From Paraglomus occultum (taxonomy: Eukaryota > Glomeromycota > Glomeromycetes > Paraglomerales > Paraglomeraceae), in assembly GCA_910592205.1 (NCBI GenBank), contig CAJVPJ010000771.1, positions 1 through 16,948 on the forward strand: a stretch of 16,948 nt of DNA. The letters are read 5' to 3'. Position 1 is the stretch's first letter; every line of letters begins with the position of its first letter. Position numbers and translations under genes: made by a program. Shown here piece after piece: positions 1-8,021 of this stretch. Under the pieces are notes generated by a model. The model was not told the DNA's origin, did no database searches, and saw nothing but the letters and a program-made list of their open reading frames with translations.

Positions 1-1464
1 ACGCCGCTTTGTCAAAAAACGTATCTCAATATGTTGGGAATTGGTCGCACTCACTTCGAAAACGTCAGAAACCATCTAGAAACGAATGGTATCATACCGC
101 GTGTTCATGGTAATGTAAAAAAGGTGCCACGATGGAAAACCAAAATAACCATTGATATAACCATTGCTACTGCCGTCAAGAATTTTCTCGAGAATTACGC
201 TGAAATACACGGATTACCAAGTCCTGGTAGAAATGTCAATCGCATTACTCAATCGCTGACACTATTGCCAGCCGAAACGAGTTATAAATCAGTCTTTCGT
301 GATTTTATTGCAGGTCTCGAAAATGATAGCACGTTGAAATTGTTAAAGTATGATGCGTTTCGCAAGTTATGACACCAATTAACGCCTTATATTCAAATTA
401 TGAGTCCGAGAACGGATTTATGTGACACGTGCCAATATTTTCGGAACGGCTTACAATATAATGCTCGCAAGGAAGAAATTTACTGAAAAAATATCTAGTA
501 AAAGCTAAATTAGAAAGAAACTATTACAACAAAAATACGAATTAGCAGAACAACAGAGAAAATTAGTAAATGATCCTTTTATAACAAGAGGTAAAGCCTA
601 TTCTAGCATTGACGCGACTGCGCATTACAGTTACGATTGAGCGCAAAACGTTCACGTGCCCCATTCCGACAAGTAAGTAAGATCTATTATCTTAGTCCGC
701 GCAAAGTACATTTATTTGGTATTCAATATGAAGCCGTACGCGAACAAATTAATTACGTTCTCGATAAAGATGAAATTATCGGCAAAGGTCCTAATGGTAC
801 GCTGAGCATGGTATTTGATGGGAATTAAGAAATTGAATAAGGGCGAAAAGTGCTTAAAGATTACTTGTGACAATGCCGGTGGTCAGAATAAAAACAATGC
901 CACTATTTGATTTTACTTGTATTTGGTAATTTGCGGTTATTATAAAAGTATCGAATTAAATTTTATAGTGCCTGGGCATACTAAATTCAAGTGTGATGGT
1001 AGTTTTGGATTAATTAAGAAGCTTTATCGAAAAACGACCGTAGATTGCGTGGGTCATATTGTTGAGGTTGTGAAAAAATCGAGCATCGTGGGATTAAACA
1101 AGGCTCAGTTCTATAAAAACGGCAAAGGCTTTCAATATTTAGATCTTAATTCGGAATTTTCTTTAAAAAATTGAGTGGTTTACAAAAATATCAGTATTTT
1201 GTATTCGAAGCAGCTTATCCAGGAGTCGTCAAAGCTCAGCTGGTTGCTAATGGTTCGTACGCTGAATTTAATTTATTGAAAACCAGAAAAGCAAGTGTTT
1301 CCAAAATTACCAAAGAAATTAAATCCTTTTCTATCCTAGTTCTAACTCCGCCTTCTTTGGATTATAAACGACAAGAATATCTTTATCATAATATTCGCCC
1401 ATTCGTTAGAGATGAATTCAAGGATATTATTTGTCCCAAACTAATCTATACTGATAAAACATAA
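1..1464 (+). pseudogene. Decayed DUF7869-type transposase-like gene, copy 1, cut by left window edge
   Basis: The frame is open from base 1 (a CQKTYLNMLGI-like start typical of this group) to a TGA at 370-372. It then continues through several frames: 373-483, 495-542, 542-640, about 675-815, 830-1170 and 1171-1464. Visible motifs are SIDATAHYSY (about 605-634), CDNAGGQNKNN (866-898) and VPGHTKFKCD (969-998), the pattern I associate with DUF7869, thought to be an RNase-H/DDE-like nuclease fold. A Cys pair in LCDTCQYF (about 418-441) may bind metal. Damage: in-frame TGA at 370, 638 and 908, a TGA at 1172 next to a frameshift, and indels near 490, 542, 670, 823 and 1172. The start of the gene lies outside the window. 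The family name comes from remembered motifs; that it is a dead mobile-element gene is much surer than the exact superfamily. Confidence 0.78.
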
Positions 1465-2090
1465 AAATATTTCAGTACTGCAAATTTTAATACTTTATTA
1501 GCTTTTTTAATAAGGGACAATTTTTTCTCCTTGAGCTTTTTTGAGAATGCTTCTAATAGTGCTGTAATTCTTTGGTTCCATAATAATAATGGATTTAATG
1601 TAAATTAATTTCATATATTCTATTTTTATATATACAAGTGGCTCTCGATATAAGAAGTCATCGGGAGCCATAGTAAAAATCTTAGAATCCTTCTTATTAT
1701 TATACCGAGAGTTTATATAGTAACTTTTTTATATGGAGATAATTTTATATAGACTGTTTTTCAGCTCAACTTTCTTATATCAAAATTTAATTAGCGTTTC
1801 TTATATCGAGAGCTTCTTATATCGAGTTTCACTTGTAGAGGTAATCCTATATTAATCCTGTTATGGTTTATATCCTAATTCCTCACCTTCTGGTATGATA
1901 AGGGAGCATTAAAATTAACAGGTCCATAAGTTATGAATGAACACCAATATTATTTTTTCAAAATGTCCTCAGTCACACTGGTCAATTTTACAGCCAACAT
2001 CATAATCAGCCTCTCATTTATGTCACATAATAAAATGTTCACTTTGTCTGGTTTTGTTGCAGCATGCCCCCAAATCTATCATTATAAGTG
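1465..2090. repeat. 3' tail of the transposon-like element, related to an inverted copy in the spacer
   Basis: Bases 1510-2090, apart from the inserted MITE, are the reverse complement of spacer 7150-7530 with scattered differences. An example is CTGGTTTTGTTGCAG at 2049-2063 against its complement at 7189-7203. Repetition in opposite orientation shows that this is dispersed repetitive DNA. Read on the minus strand, parts look protein-coding (LLCDINERLIMML, then MEPKNYSTI) but no intact frame remains. The plus-strand open frame at 1933-2136 is taken as the antisense shadow of this. Whether the tail belongs to the same element as the upstream gene is inferred from adjacency. Confidence 0.6.
1635..1835. 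mobile_element. 201-bp MITE with TA target-site duplication, copy 1
   Basis: Terminal inverted repeats of 23 bases (1635-1657 and 1813-1835) match at 20 positions. They start CAAGTG and share CTCGATATAAGAAG. Flanking TA at 1633-1634 and 1836-1837 fits a target duplication of the Tc1/mariner type. The related inverted sequence in the spacer lacks exactly this block: it reads through TATATATA-GAGGG, so it is an empty site that confirms the ends. Extra copies of CTTATATCGAG sit just inside the right end, and bases 1640-1649 can pair with 1660-1669. There is no coding capacity, so it is non-autonomous. The autonomous partner is unknown. Confidence 0.8.
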
Positions 2091-2589
2091 TTGTAAAAAT
2101 GAAAACCATAAAATTAGACTAAGCGATTTCTTGTAAAAGATTCAGGTTTTCTTTTAATAGGTAAAACAGTTGTTTATATACTTTGTTGACTATTAATGGA
2201 ATGTTCCATTTCTCGATGGAAAAAATCGGAACTAACTTTTCTTAGGAGAATTGCATATTGTCTTATCAGCTGACTTTGAAACATAGCAACGTATATGGAA
2301 TGGCCAGAATCCATGACACCATCGCAAACAGGAATGTATTTTATATTTGAACTTTAATAATAATAATCAATTGAATACACTAATAAGTATTCAATAATAA
2401 GTAGACTTATTAAGTGCGTGATAGCAGACAGGTAAATTCCCATCAAATAAGTTATAAACAAGCCTATTAAAATTATATGTCAATGTCCTTATTCCGAATT
2501 TACGCATGTTTCATAACGATCGATATAATGAGAACCTACCAACAATGATAAAAGTGTGAAAAAAAAAAAGAGTCTTGAATTGACCAAGC
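2091..2589. other. AT-rich intergenic DNA upstream of LSM12, copy 1
   Basis: No open frame or RNA gene is supported here. It contains a GGAATGTTCC palindrome at 2198-2207 (a two-unit GAAnnTTC match to the heat-shock element core, possibly by chance) and an A11 homopolymer near 2559-2569. Confidence 0.5.
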
Positions 2590-2671
2590 CACTAGTGATG
2601 TCACATGTTTGATTCGTTAAATATATACGAGTTCAGGTGGACCTTTTTTACAATTATTCCAGACACATCGT
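2590..2671 (+). promoter_or_regulatory. Presumptive LSM12 core promoter, copy 1
   Basis: A TATA-like TTAAATATATA lies at 2617-2627, about 45 bases before the start codon. It is preceded by TGATGTCA at 2596-2603, a CRE/ATF-like octamer one base from TGACGTCA. The position fits a short 5' leader. The assignment rests on motif resemblance and placement only. Confidence 0.3.
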
Positions 2672-4105
2672 ATGGATAATACCCACATGCAACGCTCTAA
2701 TCCACGTAACCTTAATCGTTCCAACTCTTCGTCCACGAATCAACGATCTTCCAACGCGACTTCGAACAGCTCCGTAGCCATTAATAATAATAGTAATAAC
2801 TCCTCCGCAGATAACAGGAACGATCAGCAGCAACAACAACAACAACAACAGCAACAGCAACAGCAACAGCAACAACACACATTACAACAACAAAGAGGTT
2901 TAGATTGGGTATTAGGACTGCCGATCCGAGTAAAAACCATTACCGATGAAGAACACGAAGGACAGATCTATGCTTATGATTCAAAGACGAGCTGTGTTGT
3001 GCTTCATATCCTTAATGATAATAATATTATGCCGTTATAGCGTTTCCCTTCGTAGCTTTAAAACAAGTATGGCTCAGGGAATAACTCTTTGATTAAAATT
3101 ATTTCTGAATTATTCCTTAACCTAAACCAATCCCTTTTCCCCCCCAATGTTAAACAATGCCCAAGCGACCAGACATCTGCACAAACGCTTTCATCACCGA
3201 AATATGATTTTCATATTTTAAAAATCGGCTTTCTGAAAGAAGTTACTCAACTACCATACAGGAAGAATTCTATTAGTGATAGCATGCCAACAACGCCTGT
3301 TACGACCACACCTAATACCATTCCTCCAACGCCAGACGCTGCATCAAACAATGCCAATGCGACAAACGGTCAGAATGCGATTAATCAATTTTTTCGCTAA
3401 AGCCTTCCCGAGAATTGGTTATGTCCAATTGGATAAACTTCAACAAAGAGGAATACAAGCATATAAAGACACACAGTGTCAGCTAGCGAGGATTGGTGAT
3501 GGGGTTACGCAAGAGGCACAAGAAATCTTCGATGCGTTAAGTAAAACGTAAGTGGAATAAAAGAAGATAAGTGGGGGAATGAAACTTAAGGACAAAATTA
3601 GATTGTGGTTTTAATCTTAAGAGATTGGCGAGTGAGCGATTCAAATTCACGGGAGACGGAGACTATCAACTGTAATACTAATATTTTGAATACCACTTAA
3701 CTTTTTCAATGCAATCGTTTTACACTACTTTAACTATCGCATCTTTCAATAACAACATCCAAATCATCTTACCTGACTACTTTTCACCGTCATCATTACA
3801 CACATCCTCTCGTTCTACGTTCAGACTACCGTGCCGATGGGCTAAGGATACCATTGTGGTTCTCGATGAAGTGGCTATTACTCCTCCATACAACGTTGAG
3901 AATTGTAGGGCTAATTCAAATGCTGCTGGGTCACTAGAACGTGTTAAGAAAGTGGTATGTGTGTGGGGTGATGCAGAGAGATTGTACAAACAATTTTACT
4001 TTGTAAGATGAATATTTAGTATTCTATTTTCCTCTGAATTAGTTGGAAGGTGAAAAACGACGATTGGCGAGTGTTCGTCGGCAGGGATCGGCGGCGTCTG
4101 TATGA
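2672..4105 (+). CDS. LSM12: LSM12 homolog, four exons, frameshift in exon 2, copy 1
   Basis: Exons are 2672-3005, 3156-3547, 3825-3954 and 4043-4105 (stop TGA 4103-4105). Ignoring one extra T the product is about 305 residues; human LSM12 is about 195. Residues 1-75 are an N/S/Q-rich leader with Q17 at 52-68. The Sm-like domain spans about 76-147 (EGQIYAYDSKT). A Thr/Pro/Asn linker follows, then the LSM12 AD domain: DKLQQRGIQAYKD aligns without gaps to the human domain, followed by VLDEVAITPPYNVENCRA. The tail is basic. Joins are phase 1, phase 2 and phase 0; donors GTAAGT and GTATGT are canonical, while intron 1 is AT-AC. An extra base in T6 at 3389-3394 gives TAA at 3398-3400. LSM12 proteins act in the cytoplasm with Ataxin-2; in Drosophila this complex affects PER translation and circadian rhythm, and human LSM12 has been linked to NAADP signalling. 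Identity is sure. Exon 4 is the least certain exon, and functionality is uncertain. Confidence 0.92.
2825..2875 (+). repeat. CAG/CAA tract encoding Gln17, copy 1
   Basis: Seventeen glutamine codons mix CAG and CAA, with alternating CAGCAA in the second half, inside LSM12 exon 1. The antisense frame reads poly-Leu and is an artefact. Copy 2 has the same codon order at 11116-11166. Confidence 0.95.
3006..3155 (+). other. U12-type AT-AC intron in LSM12, copy 1
   Basis: The 5' splice site reads ATATCCTT (3006-3013), the core of the minor-spliceosome AT-AC donor. TTCCTTAAC at 3113-3121 matches the U12 branch-site consensus. The intron ends AAAC (3152-3155). No GT-AG alternative rebuilds the Sm fold, whereas this join gives VVLQCPSD in frame, as expected for LSM12. 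The intron is 150 nt. The gap from branch adenosine to 3' end (about 35 nt) is longer than the roughly 10-20 nt usual for this class. Confidence 0.85.
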
Positions 4106-4415
4106 CCATATCTCTAATGAATATGGGTGTGCTTGTGAATGTGAATTTTACTCCCAATCTCGTCGGTAGATCGTTCATAACAGTCATCATTGAATTCGAA
4201 TTATAATTCTTATACAATGATATCAACTAGAATCACCTCGAATCATTCCCTCTCCCTCTGCTAAATAAGAGGGTTTTCATCAAATGACAAGAACAATAAT
4301 ACTGTTGAATCTGATTTAGAGCTATTTGTAATTTAAGCTTTATTTGTCGAGTTTCTTAATGATTTTTATCCTCAGCTGGATGCCGAGGTATTTCACCCGG
4401 TCATGTGATTGAAGA

Positions 4416-4421
4416 AATAAA
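4416..4421 (+). terminator. Candidate LSM12 poly(A) signal, copy 1
   Basis: AATAAA lies 311 bases after the LSM12 stop, the first perfect hexamer downstream that I found. A second lies at 4539-4544. In copy 2 these are 12707-12712 and 12830-12835. Confidence 0.45.
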
Positions 4422-4547
4422 GAGCTTCGTGCCATTCTTCGAAATGTGACTTTTATTATAATTTTACGAACTCTTTGTCACTAAATCATACGATAATTAG
4501 CCAAGATAGACGACTTGGGTGATATAATAAGATCACGCAATAAATGT

Positions 4548-4578
4548 TTTCAACACGATTATTTTTCTCGTGTTGAAA
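4548..4578 (+). other. Perfect 11-bp hairpin beside a poly(A) signal, copy 1
   Basis: TTTCAACACGA (4548-4558) pairs exactly with TCGTGTTGAAA (4568-4578) around a nine-base loop. AATAAA ends four bases upstream at 4544. If transcribed it would form a stable stem in the LSM12 3' UTR or at the cleavage site. It does not resemble the histone stem-loop. Confidence 0.6.
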
Positions 4579-6479
4579 GAGATAAAAGTTAGATATACAA
4601 GTGTGAACTACTGATGTTGGTTAAATTTGCTGCCTGATCGCATGTTTTTTTGCTTGCGTATTTTATGACAGTTAGCCTCACAATATTCAAATTCTCGATA
4701 TACAAAAGGATATTGACAGAAAATAATAACAAATCCCGTTGCGCATGTGGCTGGGGACGACGATGTCACACTCATCCGTTCGGTAATTGGTCAATAAATT
4801 TTGCGGGTGTGATAGAACTTATTTCATGTGATGATAATAATATAATAATAATAAATCAGTTTATTTATAATAATACTTGAACTCGGTTCAATGTTTTTTT
4901 CAAATTTTCAGCAAACTACCTACCCGTTCTATACTATCGCTCTCCATCAGTTTATTAATAGTAATATTTTCTACTCGAGCTGAACATTATGATTTCTATT
5001 TGTGGACTTCCTTATACCTGGAGCTTCCCATTCAATATAATCTGTAGCACACTCAATTTAATGAATCCTTCACAAATCAATTTTGTGGTATGTAATTGGC
5101 TTTGAGATTTCAATCGTGCATTTTAGAGGAGGATTGTTTGCGATATACCATTCAGCTGCTCGGCCAAAAAAACCGAAACAGTATTACCGTCGTTATTGTA
5201 AGGATTTGGTTTTCGTGCAAGAAATTTTTGTAGCAAATATTACGCAACGTAACTTCAAATTTAGAAACAAAGTATTTCTTGCTGCAAAACGCAACACAAT
5301 TTTCAACAAAAAATTGATAAATTTATTTTACGATTCTTAATATACGTTTCTTTGCAATAAATATTATCGTTTTTGTTTTTATATCATTCTCTTTGTGTGA
5401 GATAATTAAACGCGACAGGAGCTTATTATTATAAGTATCAATGCTAAACAGTTACTGAGTCAAAATACTGCACAATCATTTGCATCAACTTGTTTGTGTT
5501 TTACATAAGCGAGATTTATCAAGAACAAAATTAATTATGACGAAACAACTTTATTATAATAATAATTCTTTGCATGACATGGCAAATATAACGACAAGGG
5601 GGTTCGTGCGTTTATTAGTAGTAATCGTGTCACTCACATGACTGGAAATTTTTCGGGTATTCGTATTTTGCTTCACTATAGAACATATATTAACTCGAGT
5701 ATGCATTAAAAGTTCGAAACAGTAAGATTGAATCATATCGGCTCAAATTTTGACTTTGGGAGACTACTCAAATCACGAGTTATGTGAAGGAAAAAAAGTA
5801 GCCTTACCTTAAATTACGCGGTAGTTATTGCAAAGACCGTATTATTACCAAAGAAAAAAAAACGTGTAACGGGAATTCCGTATGAAAACTTATGTATTGC
5901 AAATGTACCAACAAGTCAATAAATATTATGTAATCGAACAAGTTTTCGTTTATTGCCAAAATGTGAACAGTATAATACGTAGCTTGACAATATTAATATC
6001 ACTTATGCAACTTGAGAAATTTTTTAAAATTAACTTCGTACTGGTTGAGTTGTCAATTCTGCGACAGACAAAATATGAAGCATGGGCTTTTTTCAGCTTG
6101 GCACATAGTCTCCATTGAAGAGATAATCGCTAACAAACTCAACCATCAGTTTATTACATTAGTATGGATTTCACTAAACTGGTCAGCAATCGATGCATAT
6201 GAGAGATAATATTACTGAATTTAGGATAATTATTCAACACTGAATTAATGTAAGAATTAACTTGCATGTTAAGAGAGTGTTACCCGATTCTAACAATACT
6301 GTGACCAGAGGATAACGTTCTCCAGAATTATTTATTTGCGTGCGGAATCAACGGGTCAAATTGGTCTAGACAAGGATCGATGTCGATTAGTACATATCGA
6401 GAGCAAGCGAATTATTATCATCGTGCCATACACGAACATAGATAAAGTGATGGCGAGAACTCATCATCACGAATGCAAA

Positions 6480-6920
6480 TTAAACTGGTGACAGGTGTAA
6501 TTCTTTATGTGAAGATCCATTGTCATATGACCTGATTTCCAAAACAGAAATTCACAGCAAAGCGCATAATGCTATGCAAACTTTTTCGTTATACAATGTT
6601 GCAAATTAAGTTGTCAAATTGTTCCTTAAAAGTGTCTCTAAAAAAACCTTCTGACTAGTTATATGATCGATTGATAGATATGCCTTGCACGCCTCGAGTC
6701 AATTCCGTTAGCGTAAGCTGGCTATATTAAAATAAAGAATGAACTGTATTCTCGTATGTCTTTATTATCTGAAAACGCGGAATGGTACCAACGCGAGGAT
6801 GCATGGGATTTTCGATAAATGCATTTGCAATATTTTCGTGCATTCTAGAAGCTACTAGACTGCGTGATCGAAGGGTGTAGACTATTTGATCAACTTTAAA
6901 ATAATAATATTAATAGCGAA
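6480..6920. other. Unique spacer DNA, left part
   Basis: This is the unique sequence right after unit 1. I found no gene, RNA or repeat in it. AATAAA appears at about 6731-6736 but has no gene to attach to. Confidence 0.5.
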
Positions 6921-7019
6921 CTACTCCTCAGCATCAAAATCAATTCTTATCTCGAAATGATGCTCACCAGGAGTGGTTATATCTCGTGATAGTAGATCTA
7001 TGGGAGCTGCATGCATAGC
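6921..7019 (-). CDS. Possible terminal exon fragment, minus strand
   Basis: The minus strand is open for 33 codons ending at TAG (6921-6923). The residues are balanced and not AT-driven (APIDLLSRDITTPGEHHF, ending FDAEE), unlike the surrounding DNA. A CAG acceptor-like triplet lies just upstream of the Ala-Pro-Ile start. It could be the last exon of an unseen gene or a captured gene fragment. I do not recognise the family. Confidence 0.3.
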   Translation of the reverse strand, partial: AMHAAPIDLLSRDITTPGEHHFEIRIDFDAEE

Positions 7020-7149
7020 TTATTGTTTGGGCAATATTAAATATGATTGTCGAGCAGCATGACTGATGAAATTCCGATATTTTACACCGTAACCTCGGGT
7101 CCTTTGCAAAACAATTGGTAAGAAAAAGTTTCTTCTCTTCCCAATCTAT

Positions 7150-7530
7150 CAGTAAAAACACATGCTTAAATGTGATAAAATGGGGCACGCTGCAACAAAA
7201 CCAGACAAATACAAAGTGAACATTTTATTATGTGACATAAATGAGAGGCTGATTATGATGTGACTGTAAAATTGACCAATGTGACTGAGGACATTTTAAA
7301 AAATAATATTGGTGTTCATTCATAACTTATGGACCTGTTAATTTTAATGCTCCCTTTATCATACCAGAAGATGAGTAATATAAACCATAACAGGATTAAT
7401 ATAGGATTCCCTCTATATATAAAAATAAAATATATGAAATTAATTTACATTAAATCCATTATGGAACCAAAGAATTACAGCACTATTAAAAGCATTCTCA
7501 AAGCTCAAGGAGAAAAAATTGCCTCTTATA
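7150..7530 (-). repeat. Inverted, diverged copy of the transposon tail, lacking the 201-bp MITE
   Basis: This is the reverse complement of about 1510-2090 (and 9801-10381) with small indels, for example a four-base loss near 7258, and without the 201-base MITE. It predates or escaped the MITE insertion and serves as the empty site. Divergence is far greater than between the two LSM12 units, so it is a separate, older insertion. Confidence 0.8.
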
Positions 7531-7757
7531 TGTTTTTAAAATTAATAATACCCCAAACTCTCCAGGAATATTTACATTAAGAAAAAATTACTTATGAAAT
7601 TTATCAAGAGGAACGGAAAATCATAACTACTAAACGAGCATTAACACCAACACATGATGAACCAGAAAACTTGAAGAAACGTAAGGAGAATAAATTTAAT
7701 GTAAAAGCTTTCTGCAAACGCCGAACGACCCGTCAACGGAAGTTCGTTCCTTATTGA
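7329..7757 (+). pseudogene. Broken ORF of the inverted mobile element
   Basis: From ATG 7329 the frame is open to TAA 7578-7580, then stays in the same frame to TGA 7755-7757: 143 codons with one internal stop. The second half is Lys/Arg/Glu-rich (ENLKKRKENKFNVKAF, then RRTTRQRKF), suggesting a basic nucleic-acid-binding or nuclear-localisation segment. The first half overlaps the segment shared with the transposon tail. No homolog recognised. Confidence 0.4.
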
Positions 7758-7842
7758 TAAAGACTGACATAATTGCAATCAAAAAAGTCAAACATATAAA
7801 AATCAATTTTTGTAAGCATAAATTTTATTATTCTTGAAAATA

Positions 7843-8010
7843 CAGTCACCCCCATACAGTCACCACCCCCCTACAGTCACCGTCTCAGGAAGAACCAAAC
7901 GTTTCATTTACATTGTAATTATAAAGTTACAGTCACCCGTATAGTCAAAATTTATAGTCACCACCCTGAATTACTCGCTCCAACGCGGTGACTATATGAG
8001 GGGACGACTG
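7843..8010. mobile_element. 168-bp pogo/Tc1-mariner-like MITE
   Basis: It begins CAGTCACCCCC and ends GGGGACGACTG, with TA at 7841-7842 and 8011-8012. The ends are imperfect inverted repeats; the inner TATAGTCACC at the right end is matched by TACAGTCACC on the left. The AGTCACC motif recurs about five times inside (near 7843, 7856, 7874, 7930 and 7955). CAGT ends with a TA target are typical of the Tc1/mariner-pogo group. No coding capacity. Confidence 0.7.
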
Positions 8011-8021
8011 TATAAATAATG

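Larger units (their letters stand above)
222..6479 (+). repeat. Direct-repeat unit 1 of a large segmental duplication
   Basis: This segment recurs at 8512-14770. From 307 to 6479 every base I compared matches position +8291, including an A11 run near 2559-2569, the CAG/CAA tract and all open reading frames. Bases 222-306 align with 8512-8597 at offset 8290 but differ by six substitutions and one single-base indel. The unit carries transposon remnant, MITE, LSM12 and downstream DNA. To the right, unit 1 meets the unique spacer at 6480. Confidence 0.95.
4106..6479. other. LSM12 3' region and AT-rich DNA without a supported gene, copy 1
   Basis: AATAAA poly(A) signals occur at 4416-4421, 4539-4544 and 4793-4798, so the first 300-700 bases could be LSM12 3' UTR. 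There is an AAT-rich microsatellite at about 4831-4856. Open frames such as 5083-5340 (85 codons) and 5882-6118 (78 codons) are short, AT-rich, without a recognisable domain or splice context, and I do not treat them as genes. Confidence 0.55.

Noticed and set aside
1-2090. Transposon-like region as a viral insertion
   Set aside because: The motifs match the DUF7869 transposase-like group; no viral capsid, polymerase or LTR features were seen.
2198-2207. Heat-shock element upstream of LSM12
   Set aside because: Only two GAAnnTTC units; functional elements usually have three or more, and the site lies about 470 bases from the start codon.
2654-2878. Minus-strand ORF starting with poly-leucine, and its copy at 10945-11169
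   Set aside because: It is the antisense of the CAG/CAA glutamine tract in LSM12 exon 1.
2672-3040. A complete 122-residue protein ending at TAG 3038
   Set aside because: The last 11 residues come from intron 1. The Sm fold is cut in mid-strand there, and the U12 join continues it.
3089-3155. Upstream extension of the exon 2 reading frame from TTG 3089
   Set aside because: This stretch contains the U12 branch site and 3' intron end. Exon sequence matching LSM12 starts at 3156.
3358-3402. A tiny GT-AG intron that would remove the exon 2 frameshift
   Set aside because: The possible donor (near 3368) and acceptor (near 3402) would give an intron of about 35-40 bases with no pyrimidine tract or branch site, too short to be credible in an insect.
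3777-4226. Minus-strand ORFs over LSM12 exons 3 and 4 (also 12068-12517)
   Set aside because: They are shadows of the real plus-strand exons, which match the LSM12 AD domain and have canonical splice sites.
5083-5340. 85-codon ORF downstream of LSM12 (and 13374-13631)
   Set aside because: AT-rich, no domain, no splice or promoter context, and a length expected by chance.
5882-6209. Overlapping ORFs of 78 and 65 codons (and copies in unit 2)
   Set aside because: They overlap in different frames, have low-complexity composition and show no recognisable motif.
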